From Antribacter gilvus (GTDB taxonomy: Bacteria; Actinomycetota; Actinomycetes; Actinomycetales; Cellulomonadaceae), in contig NZ_QXTH01000005.1 in assembly GCF_003946865.1 (NCBI RefSeq), positions 1 through 64,000 on the forward strand: a stretch of DNA of 64,000 nucleotides. The letters run 5' to 3'. Under the pieces are notes generated by a model, which searched no databases, had not been told where the DNA came from, and saw only the letters and a program-made list of their open reading frames with translations. Shown one piece after another: positions 47,713 to 56,045 of this stretch (position 1 is its first letter; each line of letters begins with the position of its first letter). The translations under genes and the position numbers were made by a program.

Positions 47713-49374
47713 TCAGCTCAGGGCCGGCGTGGTCCACGTCCGCCACTCCGACAGGTTGCCGGACTTGGAGGAGGCGACCTGGAAGGCGCCGGTCGAGCCG
47801 CTGCCGTTCAGGAGGAACTTCTGCAGGTTGGCCGTGAGCGGGCCGCGCCACTCGGACCGGGTTGCGCAGTGCGTTCCGTCGGACACCGCGGAGATGTACG
47901 TGATGTTCGACTGCACGCCGAGGGCCGTGTAGATCTCGCGTCCGGCGAGCGCCGACACGTGGCCCGAACGGGCGCCCAGCCAGTTCACGCTCGGGTTCTC
48001 CATGATGTAGAGCCCGCGAGGAGCGACCATGCCGATCACCGAGTGCATGTCCACGGGCAGGCCGGACGTGTTGTTCTGGTAGGACGAGAACGCGTCACCG
48101 AGCCACGGCTGCTCGCCGTAGGCGCTGCCGGGCGACTGGGCGCCCGACTCCGTGGCGAGGCCGCGCATGATCGGCACGCCGCCGGCGCCCGACTCGATGG
48201 GCATCGTCAGGTCGATCCGCTGGTCGAACGCACCAGCGGCGAACGCTCCCTTGCCGTAGCGGGAGCAGCCGGTGACGCCGAACGAGTCGGTCCGCAGGAT
48301 GCTGCCGCCGGAGGCTTCGACCACGTCGATGATCCGGCTGACGCCCCAGGACCACGCCGTGAGGATGCCCGTGCTGCTGGTGGCGCCGTAGATCGAGTAG
48401 AACGCGCCCTGCTTGTTGTTCCGGGCGGTGCCCTCCCGCCCGAGGGCGATCGGGTCGAGGTTGATCACGGCGACGCCGGCGTTCTTGATCGTCGTGGTGT
48501 CGGCCCCGAAGCCGCCCAGGACGATCACGGCGGGGTACGGGGCGCTGCCAGTGCTCGGCAGCTCGACGCCGGCCGAGAAGCTGGAGCTCCGGCCGTTGTG
48601 CGAGACGTTCACGGTGATCCCGGTCCTGCTGACCGTCCCTGTGACGCTCGCCGGCTTGCCGGGCTTGTCACCGTAGATCGTGTTCTCGGCGAGCTCCTTG
48701 ATCTCGGCGCGACGGCAGGTCCAGTCGGACTTCGCCGTGATCCGCGTGCCGTTCAGCCGCAGGAACGGGTCGGGCAGGCGGGTGTTCGACCCGGGGGCCG
48801 TGCCGGACACCGTGCAGTGCGACCCGTCGAACTCGCCGCCCGAGGGCGGGGGCGGGGGAGGGGGCGTCGTCGGCGTGGGCGTGGGGGTGGGGGTGGGGGT
48901 GGGCGGGGGAGGCGGCGGGAGGGTGGGGGTCGGCGTCGGCGTGGGGTTCCCGCCGACGGCGCCGGTGCACGCGACCCCGTTGAGCGTGAAGCCGGTCGGT
49001 GTCGACGAGGCGCCGTTGCCGATGAACCCGAAGGTGGCGGTCCCGCCGGTGGCGAGAGAGCCGTTCCAGCTCACGTTCCTCGCCGAGACCTGGCTCCCGC
49101 TCTGCGTCACCTGCGCGTTCCAGGCCTGGGAGATGGTCTGCCCGCTGGTGAACTGCCAGCCGAGGGTCCAGGAGGAGATGGGGTCGCCCAGGTTCTTGAT
49201 GCTCACGTCGCCCTGGTAGCCGCCCTGCCAGGAGTTCACGACGCGGTACGTGACCTCACAACCGGTGGCCGCGGCGGCGGTGGGGGCGATCACGGTGGCC
49301 GCCGCCGTGGCGGTCGTGACCAGGGAGACGACGGCGGCGAGGGCCGCCCAGCGTGTTCGACGTCGGGTGCGCAT
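47713..49374 (-). CDS. secreted CBM2-CE15 glucuronoyl esterase
   Basis: A 553-residue protein. A signal peptide of about 36 residues is followed by a CBM2-type module (CEVTYRVVNSWQGGYQGDVS I, WTLGWQFTSGQTISQAWNA, NVSWNGSLATGGTATFGFIG), a Pro/Thr linker (about 140-180) and a CE15 domain with GCSRYGKGA (nucleophile Ser371), Glu394 in PIESGAGG and His502 in DGTHC. CE15 enzymes split the ester between lignin alcohols and 4-O-methyl-glucuronate on xylan, loosening lignin-carbohydrate links. Two AACGTT-core motifs lie 70-92 bases upstream. The linker has variable PTPTP repeats. Confidence 0.95.
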   Translation of the reverse strand: MRTRRRTRWAALAAVVSLVTTATAAATVIAPTAAAATGCEVTYRVVNSWQGGYQGDVSIKNLGDPISSWTLGWQFTSGQTISQAWNAQVTQSGSQVSARNVSWNGSLATGGTATFGFIGNGASSTPTGFTLNGVACTGAVGGNPTPTPTPTLPPPPPPTPTPTPTPTPTTPPPPPPPSGGEFDGSHCTVSGTAPGSNTRLPDPFLRLNGTRITAKSDWTCRRAEIKELAENTIYGDKPGKPASVTGTVSRTGITVNVSHNGRSSSFSAGVELPSTGSAPYPAVIVLGGFGADTTTIKNAGVAVINLDPIALGREGTARNNKQGAFYSIYGATSSTGILTAWSWGVSRIIDVVEASGGSILRTDSFGVTGCSRYGKGAFAAGAFDQRIDLTMPIESGAGGVPIMRGLATESGAQSPGSAYGEQPWLGDAFSSYQNNTSGLPVDMHSVIGMVAPRGLYIMENPSVNWLGARSGHVSALAGREIYTALGVQSNITYISAVSDGTHCATRSEWRGPLTANLQKFLLNGSGSTGAFQVASSKSGNLSEWRTWTTPALS

Positions 49375-49443
49375 GAAGGATCTCCTTCGATCGGGACGTG
49401 TGCGGTCACCCTAGGGACGGGACACCTGCCGAGACAGAACCTA

Positions 49444-49466
49444 AAACGTTTAATATGCAACGTTTT
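49444..49466. promoter_or_regulatory. two LacI-type operator-like motifs upstream of the CE15 gene
   Basis: AAACGTTT (49444-49451) and AACGTTTT (49459-49466), both centred on ACGT and matching AANCGNTT, sit 15 bases apart in an AT-rich stretch unusual for this genome, about 70 to 92 bases before the gene start, where the promoter should be. Confidence 0.55.
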
Positions 49467-49494
49467 ATAGACCTAGAGAACCGGCCTTCAGCGC

Positions 49495-50025
49495 TCAGAG
49501 GGCGGTAGCGCCGTCGAGCGACTCGCGAAGGAGGTCGGCGTGGCCGGCGTGGCGGGAGTACTCCTCGACCAGGTGGACCAGGATCCACCGGAGGCTCACC
49601 GTCGAGCCGTGCCGCTCCCGGACCGACGTCGCGTCGAGCCCGTCGCCGGTCGCGAGCGCCGCCGCCAGGTCGCGGTCGGACTGCTCCACGGCGGCGACGA
49701 ACAGGTCGTCGGTCTCCTGCGGCGTGAGGCTGCGGGCGTGGTGCCAGTCCCAGTCCGTGTCGTCGGACCAGGGGGCCGACGCCCAGGGCTCGGCGGCGGC
49801 CCTGCCGAGGAGGATCTCGCCGAACCAGAACTGCTCCACCCACGCGAGGTGCGTCAGCATGCCGCCGAGCGTCATGACCGACGGCGCGAGCGGCGTGCTC
49901 AGCTGCTCGGCGGTGAGGCCCTCGCACTGGCGGCGCAGGGTCCCGCGGTAGTGGTCCACGAACGAGCGGAGCATCGTGAGCTCGTCGGCGACGTAGGGCG
50001 GATCGGTCCTGGCGATCGTGGTCAT
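49495..50025 (-). CDS. DinB-family protein
   Basis: A 176-residue four-helix-bundle protein of the DinB type: LTMLRSFVDHYRGTLRRQCE GL, MLTHLAWVEQFWFGEI, HHARSLTPQETDDLFVAAVE and HLVEEYSRHAGHADLLRE, giving the His residues (in MLTHL, HLVEE and RHAGH) that bind a metal in the family. DinB proteins include mycothiol-dependent enzymes of actinobacteria; which activity applies here is not shown. Start chosen at MTTIA; two further ATG codons lie upstream. Divergent from the methyltransferase gene with a small gap. Confidence 0.85.
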   Translation of the reverse strand: MTTIARTDPPYVADELTMLRSFVDHYRGTLRRQCEGLTAEQLSTPLAPSVMTLGGMLTHLAWVEQFWFGEILLGRAAAEPWASAPWSDDTDWDWHHARSLTPQETDDLFVAAVEQSDRDLAAALATGDGLDATSVRERHGSTVSLRWILVHLVEEYSRHAGHADLLRESLDGATAL

Positions 50026-50105
50026 GCGGGACACGGTAGGCGATCATGGTCCGGGCCTCGTCGGCCTTTGTCCGCTGGAACCGTGACCCGTCCCCTGGAG
50101 GACCG

Positions 50106-50726
50106 ATGACCGACCCGACAGAACGGCAGCGCGAGGTGTGGGACGCCGTGGCCGGGAGCTACGACGGGCAGATGGGCCTGCTCGAGCGCGTCGCGTTCGC
50201 GGGCGGGCGCGAGTGGCTCGGGTCCCGGGCCCGGGGCCGGGTCCTCGAGGTGGCGATCGGCACCGGCCGCAACCTGCCGTTCTACCCGCAGGACACGGCG
50301 GTGACGGGGATCGACCTCAGCCCGGCGATGCTCCAGGTGGCGCGGCGCCGGGCGGAGGACCTGGGCCGGGCGGCGGACCTGCGGGTGTCCGACGCCGAGG
50401 CGCTGCCCTTCCCGGACGCGGCCTTCGACACGGTGGTCTGTGCGCTGTCGTTGTGCAGCATCCCGCGGCCGGACGTCGCCGTCGGGGAGATGGCGCGCGT
50501 GCTCGTGCCGGGCGGGCGGCTGCTGCTCCTGGACCACGTGGGCAGCGACCGGCGGTGGTTCCTGGCGGCGCAGCGGTGGTTCGAGCGGTTCACGATCCGG
50601 ACGGCGGGGGAGCACTTCACGCGTCGCCAGCTGCCGCTCGTGGAGGCGGCCGGGCTCCAGGTCGTGGAGTCGGAGCGGCTCAAGCTGGGCACCGTCGAGC
50701 GGGTCCACGCGTTGAAGCCGGCGTGA
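50106..50726 (+). CDS. class I SAM-dependent methyltransferase
   Basis: A 206-residue Rossmann-fold methyltransferase. Motif I is VLEVAIGTGRNLPFY, motif II VTGIDLSPAMLQVARRRAED, motif III AEALPFPDAAFDTVVCALSL CSIP and motif IV-like RVLVPGGRLLLLDHVGSDRR WFLAAQRWFERFTI. Its end (RRQLPLVEAAGLQVVESERL K) resembles the Methyltransf_11 type common in actinobacteria, methylating small molecules or phospholipids; the substrate is unknown. GGAGGAC precedes the ATG. The next plus-strand gene starts 73 bases further on. Confidence 0.9.
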   Translation: MTDPTERQREVWDAVAGSYDGQMGLLERVAFAGGREWLGSRARGRVLEVAIGTGRNLPFYPQDTAVTGIDLSPAMLQVARRRAEDLGRAADLRVSDAEALPFPDAAFDTVVCALSLCSIPRPDVAVGEMARVLVPGGRLLLLDHVGSDRRWFLAAQRWFERFTIRTAGEHFTRRQLPLVEAAGLQVVESERLKLGTVERVHALKPA

Positions 50727-50799
50727 GGCGGCGCGCACGCGTCGTCGTGTCAGTCATCCTCGCTACGGTGAGGCCGTACCTGCGACGAAGGAGCACCAC

Positions 50800-51234
50800 G
50801 TGCCCACCTCTGCCTCACCCCACCCGCTTCCGCCGCCGATCGAGCCCACGAGGGCGATGGGCGTGATCAGGGGCCTCTCCCGGAAGATCGGGCGGGAGCT
50901 GCTCGAGAAGGCTCTGCTGGCGTACTACCTGGCCATCGACCCGCAGACGCCGCAGGGGGTGCGGCTGAAGCTGCTCGGCGCGCTCGCCTACCTCGGGCTG
51001 CCCATCGACGTGATCCCGGACGCGCTGCCGGGCGGCTTCGTCGACGACGCGGCGGTGCTGGTGTGGGCGCTGATGGCAGTCATCACCCACCTGCGCGTGC
51101 GCCACCTGCGGCGGGCCCGGGCGATGATGCAGAAGCTGGGGGTCCGGGCGGCCGAGGTGGACCCCCTCCTGCCCGACGACGCTCCGCTGAACGAGGGCTT
51201 CATGGGGCGGAAGGCGCCGGAGTCCGGTCGGTGA
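50800..51234 (+). CDS. YkvA-family (DUF1232) membrane protein
   Basis: A 144-residue protein with GTG start. The DUF1232 core is AYYLAIDPQTPQGVRLKLLG ALAYLGLPIDVIPDALPGGF VDDAAVLVWALMAVITHL, containing the P-x-D-x-I/L-P-D motif between two amphipathic membrane helices. YkvA-type proteins are small inner-membrane proteins of unknown function. The last 35 bases overlap the end of the convergent transporter gene; no terminator is visible between them. Confidence 0.85.
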   Translation: MPTSASPHPLPPPIEPTRAMGVIRGLSRKIGRELLEKALLAYYLAIDPQTPQGVRLKLLGALAYLGLPIDVIPDALPGGFVDDAAVLVWALMAVITHLRVRHLRRARAMMQKLGVRAAEVDPLLPDDAPLNEGFMGRKAPESGR

Positions 51235-52408
51235 CCGGGCGCTGACCGGGCACGCGCCCGGCCACGACGGCGACGAGCACCTGCGTCCCGGCGATCGCGG
51301 CCAGGAGGGTGAGGGCCGCCGACCATGTGCCCGTGCGCTCGACGAGGTGCCCGGCGACGACGGGTCCCACGGCGGCGGCCAGGTAGCCCACGGACTGCGC
51401 CATGCCGGAGAGCCGCGTGGTCTCCGCCTGCGAACGCCCGCGCAGGCTGAGGAGAGACAGGGCCACGACGAGGGACGCGCCCGACCCGAGGCCTGCGAGC
51501 GTGACCCAGACGAGCACCGGCCCTGGGGCGAGGAGGAGTCCCAGGGCTGCGGCGAGCATGGGGATGCTCGCGACCACACCGGCCACCACCTGGTTCCGGC
51601 CGCGCATGATGAGCGGGACCAGCAGTCCCGAGACGATGCTGACCACCTGGTAGAGGAGCATGTGGAGGCCGGCGGCCCGGTCGTCGACGCCCACGGACGC
51701 CTCGACCGACGGCAGCCACGTGACCATGAAGTAGAACGTGGTGGACTGCAGGCCCATGAACGCGGTGAGCCACCAGGCCATGGGGCGGCGCCAGACGGTC
51801 GGCCCCGAGTCGGCGGCGACGGCGGTGGGCGGCGGCCCGGCGGCGAGGGTGCGGGGGAGCCACGCCGCGGCGACCACCACGGCGAGGACCGCCCACACCG
51901 CCAGGGCGGGGCGCCAGCCGGCCTGGTCGGCGATCGGCACGGACACGGCGCTCGCGACGCCCGCCGCGCCGGCGAGGAACGCGGAGTACACGCCGGTGGC
52001 GCGGGACACGTTGGCGGCGTAGTCGCGCTTGACGATCGCGGGCACGAGCACGTTGCCCACGGCGATGGCGCAGCCGATCACGGCGGTGCCGATCCAGAGG
52101 CCGGCCGGCCCGGTGTACGAGCGGGCGAGCGTGGCGGCCGCCAGCACGACGAGCGCCCCCAGCACGGCACGCTCCGCGCCGACCCGGGCGGAGAGCTTGT
52201 GCACGAGCGGGGACATGACCGCGAAGGCGAGGAGCGGCAGCGCCCCCAGGAGACCCATCGCGCCCTCGCCGAGCCCTTCGTCGGCGCCGATCCGCGGGAG
52301 CACGGGACCCACCGCGGTGATCGCCGGCCTCAGGCACAGGGTGACGAGGAAGACGGTCGCGGCCAGGAGCGCGGCTCGGCGCACCACGGCCGGGGGCGGA
52401 ACGGTCAC
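51200..52408 (-). CDS. MFS transporter, CynX/NimT type
   Basis: A 402-residue twelve-helix transporter of the major facilitator superfamily. The first helix block VRRAALLAATVFLVTLCLRP AITAVGPVLPRI, with the CLRPAITAVGPVLP signature, and the loop AYTGPAGLWIG-type segment (SYTGPAGLWIGTAVIGCAIA VGNVLVPAIVKRDY) match the CynX/NimT group, which carries cyanate, nitroimidazole or related anions in other bacteria; the substrate here is open. GTG start. The 3' end overlaps the YkvA gene. Confidence 0.85.
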   Translation of the reverse strand: MTVPPPAVVRRAALLAATVFLVTLCLRPAITAVGPVLPRIGADEGLGEGAMGLLGALPLLAFAVMSPLVHKLSARVGAERAVLGALVVLAAATLARSYTGPAGLWIGTAVIGCAIAVGNVLVPAIVKRDYAANVSRATGVYSAFLAGAAGVASAVSVPIADQAGWRPALAVWAVLAVVVAAAWLPRTLAAGPPPTAVAADSGPTVWRRPMAWWLTAFMGLQSTTFYFMVTWLPSVEASVGVDDRAAGLHMLLYQVVSIVSGLLVPLIMRGRNQVVAGVVASIPMLAAALGLLLAPGPVLVWVTLAGLGSGASLVVALSLLSLRGRSQAETTRLSGMAQSVGYLAAAVGPVVAGHLVERTGTWSAALTLLAAIAGTQVLVAVVAGRVPGQRPVTDRTPAPSAP

Positions 52409-52565
52409 GGGAGGTCCTCTCGCAGGTGGTGGGCGGGCGCCGCCCGCGCTCACCCTTCCAAGCTGTTGCCCGGGGCGAGCGCCGTGTCAATATACGGCGG
52501 CTCGCCAGGGCCGCGGGACCACCACCCGCGTCGCCCGCGAGGTCGACCGTCGGGCGGGAGGCGAC

Positions 52566-53216
52566 CTACGTGGGGTTCGCGCGGTCCTGGCGCCAGGCGC
52601 GCACGCCGGCCACGACGGAGGCGGCGACGACGGCCAGCGCGACGCCGTACGCGACCGGCCGGACGGCGGGGTCGGTCGCTGCGAGGTAGCCCACGACGGT
52701 GATCAGCACGCCCCAGGTCAGCGCCCCGAAGACGTTCGCCGTGAGGAAGCGGAGGTACGCCATGCCGGCGACCCCGGCGACTGGTGGGACGAAGACCCGC
52801 GCCCAGGGCACGTACCGGCCGATGACGACGGACCACCAGCCGAAGAGCGTGTAGAACCGCTCGGTGCGGGCCACGGCGCCCTGCACCCAGCGGCCACCCC
52901 GTCGCGCGAGGTAGGGACGTCCGTACCGGCGGCCGAGGACGAACCCCACCTGGTCTCCGGCCACGGCGGCCAGGCCCACGCCGATCGTCAGCACCCAGAT
53001 GTTGACGGAGTCCGTGCTCCCCGCCACGAGCCCGGCGCCGAAGAGGAGGGAGTCGCCCGTCAGGAACGGGACCACCACGCCGACGAACAGCGCGGTCCCG
53101 GCGAACACGAGCCCCCAGACGATCAGGTAGAACGCGACCGGGCCCACGACGTCGAGCCAGCCCGCGACGTCGTCGCGCACGGCGAGCGGGACGAGGACCG
53201 GCGGGAGGGTGGTCAT
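52566..53216 (-). CDS. DedA-family membrane protein
   Basis: A 216-residue DedA/SNARE-associated membrane protein with about five or six membrane segments. The conserved E/D-x-x-x-P-F-x-P-x-D/S-S core appears as VVVPFLTGDSLLFGAG, and the second signature as GRRYGRPYLARRGG and FGWWSVVIGRYVPWARVFVP PVAGVAGMAYLRFL. DedA proteins translocate or flip lipid-linked molecules and maintain membrane potential. ATG chosen before TTLPPV. It stands alone, divergent from the flavin oxidase gene; the region between the DedA and MFS genes is short and gene-free. Confidence 0.9.
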   Translation of the reverse strand: MTTLPPVLVPLAVRDDVAGWLDVVGPVAFYLIVWGLVFAGTALFVGVVVPFLTGDSLLFGAGLVAGSTDSVNIWVLTIGVGLAAVAGDQVGFVLGRRYGRPYLARRGGRWVQGAVARTERFYTLFGWWSVVIGRYVPWARVFVPPVAGVAGMAYLRFLTANVFGALTWGVLITVVGYLAATDPAVRPVAYGVALAVVAASVVAGVRAWRQDRANPT

Positions 53217-53293
53217 GCAGGCCATCTTCCCAGGCTCGAGGTCCTGGACCCGCGACCTCGTGTGCCGCCCCGTGTGCGTGGCAGGATCCAGGC

Positions 53294-54604
53294 GTGCGCA
53301 ACGTCAGCAGGGCTGTGCAGTCGAAGATCTACTCGGAGGGCGTGTACGGCCGCAGGCCCGTCGTCCCCACCTCGGGGGACCGGCTCGAGCAGGCGGCCCG
53401 GCGGGTCATGACACCGCAGGGCTGGTCCTACGTCGCGGGCGGCGCAGGGATGCAGCGCACGGTCGAGGCCAACACTGCGGCATTCCGGAAGTATCCGGTC
53501 GTACCCCGCCAGCTCGTGGACGTCGGAGAGCGTTCGTTGACGACGACGCTCCTCGGGCGAGAGCTCCCGGCGCCGGTCGTCTTCGGCCCGGTAGGGGCGC
53601 TCGAGCTCGCGGTCCAGCACCGCCGCGGGCGCCGCGGCGGTCCCGACGCTGCCGAGCCGGCGCTGGCGCGCGCGGCCCGGGACCTCGGCCTCCCCGTCGT
53701 GATCTCGTCGCAGGCCTCCACACCGATGGAGGCCACGGCGGCAGCGCTCGGCGACAGCCCCCGATGGTTCCAGCTCTACTGGTCCTCCTCGGACGACCTG
53801 GTGGACTCGTTCGTCGCTCGGGCCGAGGCCTGCGGCGCGGAGGCGCTCGTCGTCACGACCGACACGCACCTCCTCGGCTGGCGAACCCGCGACCTGGACC
53901 TCGGGTACCTTCCGTTCGCGCGGGCAGAGGGGATGGCGCAGTACCTGACCGACCCGGTCTTCCTGGCGATGGTGGAGCGCCGGTGCTCGACCCCGCAGCA
54001 GGGCCGGGCCGTCACGGGGTCGGGCCGGCGGCCCACCCTGGCGGCTTTGAGTGCGCTCGCCTCCATGGCCCGCCACCACCCCGGACCGACGTGGAAGAAC
54101 CTGCGGTCGCCTCTGCCGCGCGCCGCCGTCGAGACGTTCCTCGACGTGTTCTCCCGTTCCACCCTGACCTGGGCCGACCTCGAGAGGCTGAGTGAGCGCA
54201 CCCGTCTCCCCATCCTCGTCAAGGGAGTCCAGCACCCCGACGACGCACGTGCCGCGCTCGACCACGGTGCGACCGGCGTCATCGTGTCCAATCACGGAGG
54301 GCGCCAGCTGGACAACGCCGTCGCCTCCCTCGACACGCTGCCCGCGATCGTCGCAGCCATCGCGGGCAGGGGTCCCGTCCTCTTCGACTCCGGCATCCGC
54401 ACCGGTGCCGACGTCTTCACCGCCCTGGCCCTCGGCGCCGACGCGGTGCTCCTCGGTCGGCCCTGGGTCTACGGGCTGGCGCTCGCCGGTGCGGACGGTG
54501 TCCGTGCCGTCACCGAGCACGTGCTCGCCGAGCTCGACATCACGATGGCGCTCGCAGGGGTCCGTAACAGCCGCGAGATCGGGCGGCACAACCTGGCAGG
54601 GTGA
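53294..54604 (+). CDS. FMN-dependent alpha-hydroxy-acid oxidase (lactate 2-monooxygenase type)
   Basis: A 436-residue TIM-barrel flavoenzyme, GTG start. Conserved blocks: KYPVVPRQLVDVGERSLTTT LLG (N-terminal active-site strand), PAPVVFGPVGALE, LPVVISSQASTPME, WFQLYWSSSDDLVDSF, LVVTTDTHLLGWRTRDLDLGY, PILVKGVQHPDDARAALDHG ATGVIVSNHGGRQLDN (the FMN and substrate loops with catalytic His in SNHGGR), and FDSGIRTGADVFTALALGADAVL GRPW-type end. Length and YLPFARAEGMAQYLTDPVF favour lactate monooxygenase over glycolate oxidase. It is followed by an MFS gene and could form a unit with it. Confidence 0.9.
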   Translation: MRNVSRAVQSKIYSEGVYGRRPVVPTSGDRLEQAARRVMTPQGWSYVAGGAGMQRTVEANTAAFRKYPVVPRQLVDVGERSLTTTLLGRELPAPVVFGPVGALELAVQHRRGRRGGPDAAEPALARAARDLGLPVVISSQASTPMEATAAALGDSPRWFQLYWSSSDDLVDSFVARAEACGAEALVVTTDTHLLGWRTRDLDLGYLPFARAEGMAQYLTDPVFLAMVERRCSTPQQGRAVTGSGRRPTLAALSALASMARHHPGPTWKNLRSPLPRAAVETFLDVFSRSTLTWADLERLSERTRLPILVKGVQHPDDARAALDHGATGVIVSNHGGRQLDNAVASLDTLPAIVAAIAGRGPVLFDSGIRTGADVFTALALGADAVLLGRPWVYGLALAGADGVRAVTEHVLAELDITMALAGVRNSREIGRHNLAG

Positions 54605-54647
54605 GATCGCTACCCAGCGTTCACCTGCAGGCGGCATGCTTGCGCGC

Positions 54648-56045
54648 ATGAGCGAATCGACGTCCACCTCGGCGACGGAGCCGAGTCCCCTTCCCCTGAC
54701 GGGGCTACAGCTGCAGGAGGGCAGGGCCGTGCCGCGGCGGCGGACAGCGGCCTGGGTGCTGTGGGACTGGGCGACCCAGCCGCTGAACACGGTGCTCATC
54801 ACCTTCGTGTTCGTGGCGTCCTACCTGACGTCCGACGCGTTCCTCGCCCCGGAGGTCGCCGCGCTCGGTCAGGGCGACCCGACGTACGACCGCGCACTCG
54901 CCGGGCTGGCCAGCAACTACGGGTACGCGACCGCGCTGGCCGGCATCGTCGTCGCACTGCTCGCCCCCGTGCTGGGCCAGCGTGCGGACGTCAACGGCAC
55001 CCGCAAGGCGTGGCTGGCGGGGACCACCGCTCTGCTCGCGCTGTCGCAGTTCGCGCTGTTCTTCGTCGAGGCGGACCCGAGGTACTTCTGGTACGGCGCC
55101 ATCATGATCGGCCTGATGCAGGTCATCCAGGAGATCGCGGGCGTCAACTACAACGCGATGATCGTGCAGGTAGCAACGCCGAAGACCGTCGGCAAGGTCT
55201 CAGGACTCGGCTGGGCGATGGGCTACCTCGGCGGGATCGTCGCCCTCCTGCTCGTCGTGGTGGTGACCTCGTTCGAGTGGTTCGGCATGGACACCAGCAA
55301 CGGGTTCGCGTTCCGGGTGATCGCTGTGGGCTGCGGGATCTGGACGGTCGTGTTCGCGTGGCCCATCTTCGTCCACGTCCCGGCCGTGCCCCCCAGAGCA
55401 GGCGCCGAGCGTGTCGGCTTCTTCCGCGGCTACGTCGTGCTCGCTCGCGACGTCAAGGAGCTGTGGCGGCACGCACGCCCCACCCTGTGGTTCCTCGTCG
55501 CGAGCGCCGTCTACCGCGACGGGCTCACCGGAGTGTTCCAGTTCGGGGCCGTCATCGCCGTGCAGTCGTTCGGGTTCTCCGACTCGGGCAAGAACAACTT
55601 CGGCCTCGTGGCCCTTCTGGTCGCCGGCCTCGCGTCCTTCGGCGCCGGATGGTTCGACGACCGTTTCGGCAGCAAGCGAGTCATCAGCGTCTCGCTCGTC
55701 GGCCTCCTCGTGGCAGGCACGGTCGTCCTGGTGTTCCACCCGCTCGGCGCAGTCGTCTTCTGGGTCGCAGGCCTCTTCCTGTGCCTCTTCGTGGGTCCCG
55801 CGCAGGCCGCCTCACGCTCCTTCCTGAGCAGGGTCACGCCGGCGGGCCGCGAGTCCGAGGTCTTCGGCCTCTACGCCACGACCGGCCGCGCCGCGTCGTT
55901 CCTGACCCCGCTCCTGTGGGCCATCGTCATCGATCTCACCGGTGCGACGATCTGGGGCACGGTCGCGATCCTCGCCGTCGTCCTCCTCGGCTACATCCTG
56001 CTCCGGCTGGTGAAGGAGCAGCCTCAGGCCGTCGGGACCCAGTAG
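54648..56045 (+). CDS. MFS transporter, Atg22/UMF1-like
   Basis: A 465-residue, twelve-helix transporter. The start of the membrane part, WVLWDWATQPLNTVLITFVF, with W-D-W-A-x-Q-P/S-L/Y-N, and FALFFVEADPRYFWYGAIMI GLMQVIQEIAGVNYNAMIVQ match the UMF1 (vacuole effluxer Atg22-like) group of bacterial transporters. Substrates in bacteria are unclear, amino acids being suggested from yeast. It follows the lactate-type oxidase gene by 43 bases. The 3' end overlaps the next minus-strand gene by 22 bases. Confidence 0.85.
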   Translation: MSESTSTSATEPSPLPLTGLQLQEGRAVPRRRTAAWVLWDWATQPLNTVLITFVFVASYLTSDAFLAPEVAALGQGDPTYDRALAGLASNYGYATALAGIVVALLAPVLGQRADVNGTRKAWLAGTTALLALSQFALFFVEADPRYFWYGAIMIGLMQVIQEIAGVNYNAMIVQVATPKTVGKVSGLGWAMGYLGGIVALLLVVVVTSFEWFGMDTSNGFAFRVIAVGCGIWTVVFAWPIFVHVPAVPPRAGAERVGFFRGYVVLARDVKELWRHARPTLWFLVASAVYRDGLTGVFQFGAVIAVQSFGFSDSGKNNFGLVALLVAGLASFGAGWFDDRFGSKRVISVSLVGLLVAGTVVLVFHPLGAVVFWVAGLFLCLFVGPAQAASRSFLSRVTPAGRESEVFGLYATTGRAASFLTPLLWAIVIDLTGATIWGTVAILAVVLLGYILLRLVKEQPQAVGTQ